A stretch of DNA of 6,852 nucleotides from Xanthobacteraceae bacterium. Lineage in GTDB: Bacteria; Pseudomonadota; Alphaproteobacteria; Rhizobiales; Xanthobacteraceae. The position numbers and the translations under genes are program-made. Below, in pieces: positions 1 to 5,340 of the stretch. The notes beneath the pieces were generated by a model, which saw only the letters and a list, made by a program, of their open reading frames with translations, was not told where the DNA came from and did no database searches. Location: contig JASHXZ010000060.1 in NCBI GenBank assembly GCA_030043285.1, positions 1 through 6,852 of the forward strand. Reading direction: 5' to 3'. Within the stretch, counting starts at the first letter, position 1. The number at the start of each line of letters is the position of its first letter.

Positions 1-30
1 GAGATCAATGCGATTGCAGTGATCGACTGA
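1..30 (+). CDS. Possible C-terminal tail of an upstream gene (partial)
   Basis: Frame 1 reads EINAIAVID and then TGA at 28-30. Only nine residues are visible, so the product cannot be named. The frame is chosen because the next gene is on the opposite strand and ends at 62, so a plus-strand gene ending here would make a normal convergent pair 31 bp apart. Frame 3 is also open across this stretch, so the assignment is a guess from layout more than from sequence. Confidence 0.3.
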   Translation, partial: EINAIAVID

Positions 31-33
31 GCG

Positions 34-59
34 ATGCGCGGTTGGAGAGAGACGCGCGT
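34..59. terminator. Weak hairpin between convergent gene ends
   Basis: ATGCGCG at 34-40 can pair with CGCGCGT at 53-59 (seven pairs, one of them G-U) around a 12-base loop. It sits between the possible gene end at 30 and the minus-strand stop at 62. There is no T-run on either side, so it is at best a weak bidirectional terminator. Confidence 0.2.
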
Positions 60-61
60 GG

Positions 62-268
62 TCAGCGGTTGAACAGCCAAAGCAGTGCGCTGAGTACGAC
101 ACTGACAATGACGCAGGTGACCAGCGGAAAATAAAACGTCGCGCCGCCGCGCTGGAACATGATGTCGCCTGGGAGCCGGCCGATCCCAATGCGAGACAAC
201 AGCGGCCAGGCCATGCCGACGATCAGCACCAAGACGCCAAGCCCGATGAGCAGACGTTGGATATCCAT
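62..268 (-). CDS. DUF2905 family small inner-membrane protein
   Basis: This encodes a 68-aa protein that is almost entirely membrane-embedded. A hydrophobic helix lies at about residues 5-25, and a second at about 46-65. The connecting loop carries the SRIGIGRLPGDI segment typical of DUF2905 (Pfam PF11146), then a short Gly-rich turn before the aromatic FYFP entry to helix two. The length matches the family norm of about 70 aa. The frame is open upstream to 658, but the ATG at 266-268 is chosen because GAGG stands 8-9 bases before it on the minus strand and the protein then begins directly with the family N-terminus. The family has no established function. The gene is divergent from the SDR-like gene at 405, with 136 bp between them. 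Confidence 0.85.
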   Translation of the reverse strand: MDIQRLLIGLGVLVLIVGMAWPLLSRIGIGRLPGDIMFQRGGATFYFPLVTCVIVSVVLSALLWLFNR

Positions 269-404
269 TGCGACCCTCAGCTTTGAAATGGCCATGCCGC
301 GGTCCGCCCTCAAGGGCACCTTGTAATGGCGAGCGCAGTCGATCAACACTAGGTCTGGCCCGTTAAGACCGCAGATTTCATCACGCAAAAGCAGGGGAGA
401 TCTC
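269..404. other. Divergent intergenic region
   Basis: This 136-bp space separates the DUF2905 gene from the SDR gene and must hold both promoters. I see no convincing sigma-70 pair. TTGTAA (321-326) followed 18 bases later by AACACT (345-350) is a poor match. A short inverted repeat, GCCCT CA AGGGC at 306-317, is the only symmetrical element. GGGGAG just before 405 is the ribosome binding site of the SDR gene. Confidence 0.4.
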
Positions 405-1106
405 ATGAACGACCCGATGTATCGGACCGCGCTCATCGTTGGCGTGGGGGCAGGGCTCTCCGCCTCCTTGGCGCGCACCTTCAGCAAGGCCGGGATGGCG
501 ATCGCGCTCGCCGCCCGTCGCGCTGGCGAGCTGAACGCGCTGGCTGCGGAAGTGCGCGGCAAAGCCTTCGCTTGCGACGCCACCGACCTCGGCCAGGTGG
601 CAAAGCTGTTTGCCGACGTCGAGAATGCCCACGGCGCACTCGACGTGGTCGTGTACAACGCCAGCTATCGAACCCGAGGGCCTTTTGTCGACCTTGATCC
701 GCCCGAGGTGGCGAAATCCATCGCCGTCAGTGCGTATGGCGGGTTCCTGGTGGCGCAGCAGGCGGCCAAGCGCATGGTGCCGCGCAGGCGTGGGGCGATC
801 CTGTTCACCGGCGCCTCGGCGAGCGTCAAGGGCTATGCGCAGTCGGCGCCGTTCGCCATGGGCAAATTTGCGCTGCGCGGCTTGGCTCAGAGCACGGCGC
901 GCGAATTATCGCCGCAAGGCATCCACGTCGCCCACGTCGTCATTGACGGCGGTATTCGCAGCGCACGGCGCCCCGACGCGCCCGACCGCCCCGCCAGCAC
1001 GCTCGACCCGGACGCGATCGCGCAAACCTACCTTGATCTGCTGCGGCAAGATCGCAGCGCCTGGGCCTGGGAGATCGAGCTGCGGCCGTGGGTAGAAAAG
1101 TTCTAA
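405..1106 (+). CDS. Short-chain dehydrogenase/reductase-like protein with degenerate active site
   Basis: This 233-aa protein has the SDR Rossmann fold. A glycine-rich nucleotide loop GVGAGLSAS lies at residues 13-21, an acidic end to strand three is CDAT (57-60), YNAS stands at 84-87 where classical members have NNAG, and the substrate-side strand is LFTGASAS (133-140). The classical catalytic tetrad Asn-Ser-Tyr-Lys appears only in part: Ser109 stands where Asn is usual, Ser138 is a plausible catalytic serine, Phe150 replaces the Tyr of YxxxK, and Lys154 is kept. The block FAMGKFALRGLAQ (150-162) followed by HVAHVVIDGGI (174-184) resembles an SDR subgroup common in proteobacteria, so the Phe may be a subgroup trait. 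The ATG at 405 has GGGGAG about seven bases upstream. NAD(P) binding is likely. Oxidoreductase chemistry and substrate are unknown. Confidence 0.88.
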   Translation: MNDPMYRTALIVGVGAGLSASLARTFSKAGMAIALAARRAGELNALAAEVRGKAFACDATDLGQVAKLFADVENAHGALDVVVYNASYRTRGPFVDLDPPEVAKSIAVSAYGGFLVAQQAAKRMVPRRRGAILFTGASASVKGYAQSAPFAMGKFALRGLAQSTARELSPQGIHVAHVVIDGGIRSARRPDAPDRPASTLDPDAIAQTYLDLLRQDRSAWAWEIELRPWVEKF

Positions 1107-1121
1107 ACGGCTGCAGAAGCT

Positions 1122-1151
1122 TTGAGCGCAGCGCCACGGCCGGCTTATAAT
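1122..1151 (+). promoter_or_regulatory. Sigma-70-type promoter of the 1158 gene, probable leaderless start
   Basis: TTGAGC at 1122-1127 (four of six consensus bases) is followed after an 18-base spacer by a perfect TATAAT at 1146-1151. The usual start, about seven bases after the -10 box, falls on 1158, which is the A of the ATG of the next gene. No Shine-Dalgarno sequence lies between the -10 box and that ATG. The promoter sits just after the SDR stop at 1106, so the following pair of genes is an independent unit. Confidence 0.75.
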
Positions 1152-1157
1152 CGGGCC

Positions 1158-1745
1158 ATGTCCGGAATTTTGACCAAAGCCGCGCCCCTCGTCTTGGCCC
1201 TGATCTTGGCCCTTGCCGCCTTACCGCTGCTCGCGCCGACGAGCGCCGACGCGCAACGTCAACGTCATCACCACAGGCGCACGCGCATCGAAGTTGAGCG
1301 ACCGCCGCCGCCGATCCCTATGGATAAGCGCGACACCGTGGTGGCCGCACCCAGCTCGTTTGCCGGCAAGCCGTATTGGCTGGCGCTGGCGCAATGCGGC
1401 GGCATCTACTTCAAGCTCAACGCGCTCTATACCGACGCCGCCGTGCACGCGCGCGTGGTCCATCCCGATCCGCACGCCAATGCAGTCTTCACCAAGAAGC
1501 TGCAGGAGGCGATCAGTATGGCCACCACGTTTTACAACGCATCCGAGAGCTTTCTGGTGACCGATCGCGGGCTCGAGCGCGACAACGCCGTGCTTACTTA
1601 CGACGGTCCGGCGCGAGCGGCAGGCGAAAGGGACAAGACGATCGATGCGGCGCTTGCGGCGGTGCAGGCCTGTCCGGTGCTGTATGAAGCCTGCCACGCC
1701 GCATATCCGAAGGCTTGCAGCGGGACCCTCGTCCCGTTGAGCTGA
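1158..1745 (+). CDS. Exported four-cysteine protein of unknown function
   Basis: This encodes 195 aa. The N-terminus is a Sec signal peptide: Lys7, a long Leu/Ala core at about 9-26, and an AxA site (Ala30-Asp31-Ala32) before Gln33. The mature protein opens with a basic, His-rich stretch (RQRHHHRR, 35-42) and a proline run (49-54). A mostly helical domain follows, with cysteines at 80, 172, 179 and 187, which is enough for two disulfides in the periplasm. The region from about 70 to 190 looks like one conserved domain (WLALAQCGGIYFKLNALY; ACPVLYEACHAAYPKAC). I do not recognise a named family. The ATG at 1158 is preferred over TTG at 1122 because TTG lies in the -35 box and 1158 fits the predicted transcript start. 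The cytochrome-like gene begins 21 bp after its stop, so the two are probably cotranscribed. Confidence 0.8.
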   Translation: MSGILTKAAPLVLALILALAALPLLAPTSADAQRQRHHHRRTRIEVERPPPPIPMDKRDTVVAAPSSFAGKPYWLALAQCGGIYFKLNALYTDAAVHARVVHPDPHANAVFTKKLQEAISMATTFYNASESFLVTDRGLERDNAVLTYDGPARAAGERDKTIDAALAAVQACPVLYEACHAAYPKACSGTLVPLS

Positions 1746-1766
1746 CGTTCTGCTAAGGAGAGATTT

Positions 1767-2243
1767 ATGAGGCGCTTGTTTTTCGCAGCCATGTTTCTCG
1801 GAGCCATGGTTGCGGCGACGCTTTTCGGCGCTGCTGCAAGCGCGCAAAACCCGCCGGTGCCGGCGGACGCTCCAGCAAATATCCCCGCCGGCCTCACTGA
1901 AATTATGATCTTGCAGCAGATGCGCCACATCAAGCTGTGGTTCGCCGGGCAGGCCGGCAACTGGCCGCTCGCCGACTACGAACTCGGCGAACTCAGTGAC
2001 GGCTTCGACGATGTCAATAAGTTGCTGGGCGGCGACACCGTGGACGACATGGTCGGTGCCCCGATCAAGGCGTTGCAGAAGGCGATCGAGGGCAAAAACC
2101 GCGCAGCGTTCATGACGGCCTTCGATAGCCTGAGCGCCGGCTGCAACACTTGCCACCATTCCCTCGACCACCCGTTCATCGTGATTGAGCGACCGGCTGT
2201 GCAGCCATACAGCGATCAGTCGTTCGAGCCGCAGAAGAAGTAA
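1767..2243 (+). CDS. Exported c-type cytochrome-like protein, single CxxCH
   Basis: This encodes 158 aa with a signal peptide (Arg2-Arg3, hydrophobic core about 4-20, ASA before Gln27). The mature part begins with a proline-rich stretch. The segments MRHIKLWFAGQAGNWPLADY (52-71), ELSDGFDDVNKLL (75-87) and IKALQKAIEGKNRAAFMTAF (100-119) all read as amphipathic helices. CNTCH (126-130) is a covalent haem c site with His130 as proximal ligand. Haem placed after several helices resembles cytochrome c' and related four-helix cytochromes, but the arrangement is not diagnostic. Met47 and Met52 are possible distal ligands. A strong AAGGAG (1755-1760) lies six bases before the ATG. It is the second gene of a likely operon with the four-cysteine protein. 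Role in electron transfer or gas/redox sensing is not determinable here. Confidence 0.82.
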   Translation: MRRLFFAAMFLGAMVAATLFGAAASAQNPPVPADAPANIPAGLTEIMILQQMRHIKLWFAGQAGNWPLADYELGELSDGFDDVNKLLGGDTVDDMVGAPIKALQKAIEGKNRAAFMTAFDSLSAGCNTCHHSLDHPFIVIERPAVQPYSDQSFEPQKK

Positions 2244-2300
2244 TTCGGACGTCGAAACTGCGGCCGTTGTGACCGAGCCATAGCGGGACGTCGCGTCGCG

Positions 2301-2326
2301 GGAACGCCAGCACCGGCTCGCGCGTT
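2301..2326 (+). promoter_or_regulatory. EcfG-type general-stress promoter of the 2361 gene
   Basis: GGAAC at 2301-2305 and CGTT at 2323-2326 are separated by exactly 17 bases, which matches the published alphaproteobacterial EcfG consensus (GGAAC, 16-17 bases, CGTT). Transcription would begin near 2333, giving a leader of about 28 bases that contains the AGGAGG ribosome site. The match is exact in all nine specified bases, with correct spacing and strand and a suitable distance to the gene. Confidence 0.7.
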
Positions 2327-2347
2327 GCCCAAAACCCGCTCAGCACC

Positions 2348-2353
2348 AGGAGG
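2348..2353 (+). promoter_or_regulatory. Ribosome binding site deciding the 2361 start
   Basis: AGGAGG stands seven bases before ATG 2361. It excludes the in-frame TTG at 2325, which lies inside the CGTT promoter element. Confidence 0.85.
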
Positions 2354-2360
2354 TTCGCAC

Positions 2361-2606
2361 ATGAGCTATCGCGTTTATTCGGGACCGCGCGGCTCGGACG
2401 CCATCTCGCCGCTGGAGAAGGATCGACACCTCTTCAAGGAATTTGGTCTCCTCGACGAGGCAATGAACTGGGCGCGCCACATCAATGACAGCGGCCGGGT
2501 CACCCTGCTGATCGAGGGCGACGACGGCACGCGGCTGACCAAGCAGCAGATCGTGACCGCCCTGAAGACGGGCGAAGCCGCGGCGGGGCACGACCACGCT
2601 GCCTGA
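2361..2606 (+). CDS. Small soluble protein of unknown function, probable stress-response gene
   Basis: This encodes an 81-aa protein with no signal peptide or membrane segment. It opens with a short strand (SYRVYSG), then a charged segment PLEKDRHLFKEFGLLDEA (residues 17-34), a helix, a strand VTLLIEGDDGTRL (about 47-59) and a helix KQQIVTALKTG, and ends in a loose His/Ala tail. The alternation beta-alpha-beta-alpha suggests a compact single domain. The text resembles conserved hypothetical proteins of bradyrhizobia, but I know no function. It has its own exact EcfG-type promoter and a perfect ribosome site, so it is probably transcribed alone under general stress. The convergent haloacid dehalogenase gene ends 34 bp away. 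Confidence 0.8.
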   Translation: MSYRVYSGPRGSDAISPLEKDRHLFKEFGLLDEAMNWARHINDSGRVTLLIEGDDGTRLTKQQIVTALKTGEAAAGHDHAA

Positions 2607-2624
2607 TCGGCTGTCCTCGGCTCG

Positions 2625-2638
2625 GGATGTTCGCATCC
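2625..2638. terminator. Short hairpin between convergent genes
   Basis: GGATG TTCG CATCC forms a five-pair stem with a TTCG loop, in the 34 bp between the stop at 2606 and the minus-strand stop at 2641. No T-run follows on either strand, so it is a weak candidate for a shared terminator. Confidence 0.3.
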
Positions 2639-2640
2639 GC

Positions 2641-3315
2641 TTAGAGGCCGAGCGCCGGTAACTCGGCAAGCACGGTGATGGTACGGCTTGGCTGCGCATC
2701 GGGGTATTCGTCGGGCATGCGGCCGCGGTTCACCCAAACGGTGCTAAAGCCGAATGATGCTGCGCCCATCACATCCCAGCGATTGGAGGAGACGAAAACG
2801 ACGTCCTGCGCGGGGATTGCGAATCGATCGGTGACCAGGGCGTAGACCTCCGGCCGCGGCTTGTAGACGCGGACCGCGTCGACCGAGAGCACCGCATCGA
2901 GCGATGCGGCGAGTTTGGATTCTTGCGTTGCCGCGGCAAGCATCCGGGGCGAGCCGTTGGACAGAATGGCAAGCCGCAGCCCGCGAGATTTGAGCGCGGC
3001 GAGGGTTTCGGCCGCATCGGGGAATGCATCGAGCTTGAAATAGGCCTCGAGCAGTTTCGGCCGCAGCGCCTGGCTTACCGAGGGAATGCGGGCGAACGCG
3101 TAATCGAGAGCGCGCTCGGTGAGGCTCCAGAAATCGAGATAGGCGCCAGCAAGGGTCAGCGTCCAGGTATATTCGAGCTGCTTGATCCTCCAGATCTCGG
3201 AAAAGCGCTCGGCGTCGGGGCCGGCTTCGGCGCGGTGGCGTGCAATCGCGGCGTGGACGTCGAGCAGCGTGCCGTAAGCATCGAACACGTAGGCTTGTGC
3301 CTTAACGTTAATCAT
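2641..3315 (-). CDS. L-2-haloacid dehalogenase (haloacid dehalogenase type II, HAD superfamily)
   Basis: This encodes 224 aa, the normal length for the family. The type II enzyme hydrolyses L-2-haloacids to D-2-hydroxyacids through an aspartyl ester. Visible active-site residues, compared with the L-DEX enzyme of Pseudomonas sp. YL, are: nucleophile Asp12 in FDAYGTLLD, Thr16, Arg43 in WRIKQLEYTW, Ser119-Asn120 in LSNG, Lys152 in YKPRPEVY with Tyr158, and Ser176/Asn178/Asp181 in VSSNRWDVMGA. All the expected positions are filled, so it should be catalytically competent. Whether haloacids or another small acid are the natural substrates is not shown. A cap domain occupies about residues 20-95. 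ATG 3313-3315 is chosen over an upstream in-frame ATG because GGAG lies eight bases before it and the family motif then starts at the usual distance. It is divergent from the aminotransferase gene. Confidence 0.9.
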   Translation of the reverse strand: MINVKAQAYVFDAYGTLLDVHAAIARHRAEAGPDAERFSEIWRIKQLEYTWTLTLAGAYLDFWSLTERALDYAFARIPSVSQALRPKLLEAYFKLDAFPDAAETLAALKSRGLRLAILSNGSPRMLAAATQESKLAASLDAVLSVDAVRVYKPRPEVYALVTDRFAIPAQDVVFVSSNRWDVMGAASFGFSTVWVNRGRMPDEYPDAQPSRTITVLAELPALGL

Positions 3316-3392
3316 TGGCGTTTCTCCGCGCGCTAGATTTTGGTGACGGAGAGTGTGCGACAAAGCAAACAAAGCCGCGGAAGGACAAGGCC
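3316..3392. other. Divergent intergenic region, dehalogenase/aminotransferase
   Basis: This 77-bp gap must hold the start signals of both genes. GGAG serves the minus-strand gene, and AAGGA at 3381-3385 lies seven bases before the aminotransferase ATG. I found no sigma-70 pair with acceptable spacing on either strand. Confidence 0.4.
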
Positions 3393-4265
3393 ATGGCCAA
3401 GCCCGTCACCTGGTCGAAGACCGTAACATTCTTCGAAGACGCGTGGCACGACGGCAACGTGCCGATCATGGGGGTGCGCACGCACGCGGCATGGCTGTGC
3501 ACCTCGGTGTTCGACGGTGCGCGCGCCTTCGAGGGCGTCACGCCCGACCTCGATCTGCACTGCGCCCGCGTCAACGAATCCGCCAAGACCATGTGTCTCA
3601 AACCCCTCGTCTCGGTCGAAACTTGGCTCGAACTCGTGCGCGAGGGCCGCAAGCGCTTCGAGCCCGACGCCGAGCTTTACATCCGCCCGATGTATTGGGC
3701 GGAGGATGCGGCGAGCGGCGCGGTGCGGCCGGATCCCGAGACCACGCGGTGGTGCCTGAGCCTCTACGTCGTTCCATTGCCCAAGCCGACCGGATCGGCC
3801 ATCACGCTGTCGCCTTATCGTCGGCCGACGCGCGACAGCGCGCCGGTGGAGGCCAAGGCTGGGTGCCTGTATCCGAACAATGCGCGCGCCATGATCGAGG
3901 CGCGGGCGCGGGGCTTCGACAATTGCCTCACCTGCGATGCGCTCGGCAACATTGCCGAACTCGCCAGCGCCAACATCTTCATGGTCAAGGATGGCGTGGT
4001 GTTCACGCCAATTGCCAACGGTACGTTTCTCGCCGGCATCACGCGGGCCCGCGTGATCGCGCTGCTGCGTCAAGCCGGCGCTACCGTGGTCGAGAAGACG
4101 TTGCGCTATGAAGACTTTGCCGCGGCCGACGAGATTTTCTCCACGGGCAATTACACCAAGGTTTCGCCGGTGATCCACATCGACGAGCGCCAGCTGCAGC
4201 CGGGGCCGTTCTATCGCCGCGCGCGCGAGCTCTATTGGGAGTTCGCGCACGCAAAAGTGGCTTGA
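3393..4265 (+). CDS. Class IV PLP aminotransferase, branched-chain amino acid aminotransferase-like
   Basis: This encodes 290 aa, a typical length for class IV aminotransferases (EC 2.6.1.42 is the usual annotation), which exchange amino groups between Leu/Ile/Val and 2-oxoglutarate in the cytoplasm. Features in order: SVFDGARAFEG (38-48), the YIRPMYW substrate segment with Arg98 (96-102), the PLP lysine Lys155 in EAKAGCLYPNN, Tyr160, Glu189 in GNIAELASANIF (the cofactor-pyridine acid), the phosphate loop TFLAGITRARV (211-221), and TGNYTKVSPV (251-260). In E. coli IlvE the last segment is of the GTAAEVTP type, so the substrate-carboxylate loop is altered here. D-amino acid or amine substrates cannot be excluded. 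The start is ATG 3393, which gives the usual N-terminus and has AAGGA upstream. An in-frame ATG at 3315 overlaps the neighbouring start and lacks family sequence. It looks monocistronic. Confidence 0.88.
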   Translation: MAKPVTWSKTVTFFEDAWHDGNVPIMGVRTHAAWLCTSVFDGARAFEGVTPDLDLHCARVNESAKTMCLKPLVSVETWLELVREGRKRFEPDAELYIRPMYWAEDAASGAVRPDPETTRWCLSLYVVPLPKPTGSAITLSPYRRPTRDSAPVEAKAGCLYPNNARAMIEARARGFDNCLTCDALGNIAELASANIFMVKDGVVFTPIANGTFLAGITRARVIALLRQAGATVVEKTLRYEDFAAADEIFSTGNYTKVSPVIHIDERQLQPGPFYRRARELYWEFAHAKVA

Positions 4266-4283
4266 GCGCTCTGGCGCTCAAGC
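4260..4283. terminator. Perfect 10-bp hairpin overlapping the aminotransferase stop codon
   Basis: GCTTGAGCGC at 4260-4269 pairs exactly with GCGCTCAAGC at 4274-4283 around a TCTG loop. The TGA stop (4263-4265) is inside the left arm. No T-run follows on the plus strand. On the minus strand the hairpin is followed, after three bases, by TTTT, so it could also stop read-through from sodB. It is likely a transcript-end or mRNA-protecting structure. Confidence 0.6.
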
Positions 4284-4315
4284 GTCGGCGAGAAACAGCC
4301 GAAACAGACGAAGCC

Positions 4316-4343
4316 AAAAAGCGCCGCCGCAAAACCTTGCGGC
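4316..4343 (-). terminator. Candidate intrinsic terminator of sodB
   Basis: Just after the sodB stop, GCCGCAA and TTGCGGC (4326-4332 and 4337-4343) form a seven-pair stem with a four-base loop. On the minus strand a run of five T (4316-4320) follows five bases later. The gap before the T-run makes it less than canonical. Confidence 0.5.
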
Positions 4344-4349
4344 TCGCGA

Positions 4350-4952
4350 CTATTTCATCGCGGCTTCGTACATCTCCGCAACGTGGTCCCAATTGACCAG
4401 ATGGTCGAGGAACGCCTTGAGATAGTCCGGCCGGCGATTGCGATAATCGATGTAGTAGGAGTGCTCCCAAACATCGCAGCCGAGGATCGGCTTGGCGCCG
4501 TGGACCAGCGGGTTCTCGCCGTTCGGCGTCTTCATGACGACGATCTTGCCGTCCTTGACCGCGAGCCAACACCAGCCCGAGCCGAACTGAGTGACGCCTG
4601 CCTGGACGAAATCTTCCTTGACCTTGGCGAGCGGTCCGATGTCCGAGGTCAACTGCTTTTCCAGTTTGCCGGGAAGCTTGTCGCCGCCGCCGCCGTTCTT
4701 CATCCACTTCCAGAAGTGGATGTGGTTGTAATGCTGTCCGGCATTGTTGAAGAGGCCTTGGTTTTTGCCATAGGTGCCCTTGACGATCTCCTCGACGGGC
4801 TTGTTCTCCCACTCGGTCCCCTTGGCCAGATTATTGCCCGCGGTCACGTAGGCCTGGTGGTGTTTGTCGTGATGAAATTCGAGCGTTTCCCGCGACATGT
4901 GTGGCGTCAACGCGTCATACGGATAGGGCAGTTCGGGCAAGCTGAATGCCAT
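4350..4952 (-). CDS. sodB: Superoxide dismutase, iron type (SodB)
   Basis: This encodes 200 aa, the normal length for bacterial Fe/Mn superoxide dismutase, which converts superoxide to oxygen and hydrogen peroxide in the cytoplasm. The N-terminal helical hairpin begins FSLPELPYPYDAL. Metal ligands are His27 (FHHDKHHQAY), His77 (YNHIHFW), Asp160 and His164 (GCDVWEHSYYIDYRN). Gln73 in NNAGQHYNH sits where iron enzymes carry their active-site Gln (Gln69 in E. coli SodB), and manganese enzymes have Gly there. The metal assignment is therefore iron, by inference. There is no signal peptide. ATG 4952 is preceded by GAGGAG seven bases away, and the longer in-frame ORF has no family sequence before it. 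It converges on the aminotransferase gene. The upstream region holds a palindrome and a near-consensus EcfG promoter. Confidence 0.96.
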   Translation of the reverse strand: MAFSLPELPYPYDALTPHMSRETLEFHHDKHHQAYVTAGNNLAKGTEWENKPVEEIVKGTYGKNQGLFNNAGQHYNHIHFWKWMKNGGGGDKLPGKLEKQLTSDIGPLAKVKEDFVQAGVTQFGSGWCWLAVKDGKIVVMKTPNGENPLVHGAKPILGCDVWEHSYYIDYRNRRPDYLKAFLDHLVNWDHVAEMYEAAMK

Positions 4953-4959
4953 TGGTCTA

Positions 4960-4965
4960 CTCCTC
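4960..4965 (-). promoter_or_regulatory. Ribosome binding site of sodB
   Basis: GAGGAG on the minus strand stands seven bases before ATG 4952 and fixes the start against the longer open frame reaching 5096. Confidence 0.85.
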
Positions 4966-4991
4966 AATGTGAAGGCCGAAGCGGGCGGGAT

Positions 4992-5009
4992 TTGGCGGTA
5001 AACCGCCAA
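4992..5009. repeat. Palindrome upstream of sodB
   Basis: TTGGCGG and CCGCCAA form exact seven-base arms around TAAA. It lies 40-57 bp upstream of the sodB ATG and overlaps the -10 part of the proposed stress promoter. It could be an operator or a 5' leader hairpin. No regulator is identified. Confidence 0.6.
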
Positions 5010-5026
5010 GCGCAGATGATTGTTCC
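5001..5026 (-). promoter_or_regulatory. Near-consensus EcfG promoter for sodB
   Basis: On the minus strand GGAAC (5026-5022) is followed after 17 bases by GGTT (5004-5001). The consensus is CGTT, so one of the nine specified bases differs. The implied start near 4994 would give a leader of about 42 bases. No sigma-70 promoter of comparable quality was found for sodB. Confidence 0.3.
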
Positions 5027-5340
5027 GAAAGCTAGATAGGCCGAATGGGGGGGCGGGGGCAACCGTAAGGCTGGGCGCTTTTTCGCCCATGGACAAAATT
5101 TCGCCTGATGGTGGTTGCGCTTCATGGTCAGTCGAATGGGGAAATAATGTAATATTCTCGGTATGTTATGACGTATTTGACCGCATCAAGATGGTGTTGA
5201 CGCACCCAGGAATGTGTCGCCAAGCCGACCGTCAATCGCCATTTAGGAATATAAAGCTTGCGCCGTTCCCAGACCGCGGTCAAAATAGTGACAAAAAGGT
5301 ATCCTCCGGGCGTTTCGCGCGCGGGTACGGGGACGGGCGT

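Larger units (their letters stand above)
4953..5340. other. Gene-free 388-bp region: sodB control region and AT-rich island
   Basis: No credible gene is seen. The left part (to about 5060) is the sodB upstream region with its ribosome site, a palindrome (4992-5009), a possible stress promoter and a G-rich run (seven G at 5047-5053, then C, then five G). A small hairpin, TGGGCG with CGCCCA around CTTTTT, lies at 5072-5089. From about 5130 the composition changes: 5131-5200 has 27 G/C in 70 bases, and 5141-5180 only 11 in 40, in otherwise GC-rich DNA. TATAAA at 5250-5255 could be a -10 box for the gene at 5341, but no -35 box is correctly spaced. Confidence 0.6.

Noticed and set aside
62..658. 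Long 198-aa minus-strand ORF ending in the DUF2905 sequence
   Set aside because: Only the last 68 residues match a family. The rest is antisense to the SDR gene and open because of high GC. A good ribosome site precedes ATG 268.
1221..2171. 316-aa minus-strand ORF
   Set aside because: It is antisense to two genes that have signal peptides, cysteine/haem motifs and start signals. It has no ribosome site or recognisable motif.
2325..2360. Extended start (TTG 2325) for the 81-aa protein
   Set aside because: The TTG overlaps the CGTT promoter element, and AGGAGG stands at the right distance only for ATG 2361.
3333..4250. 305-aa minus-strand ORF
   Set aside because: It lies wholly antisense to the aminotransferase gene, whose frame has all family motifs. 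It is a GC-bias shadow.
5246..5267. GGAAT...CGTT resembling an EcfG promoter upstream of 5341
   Set aside because: The spacing is 13 bases instead of 16-17, and the -35 element has a mismatch.
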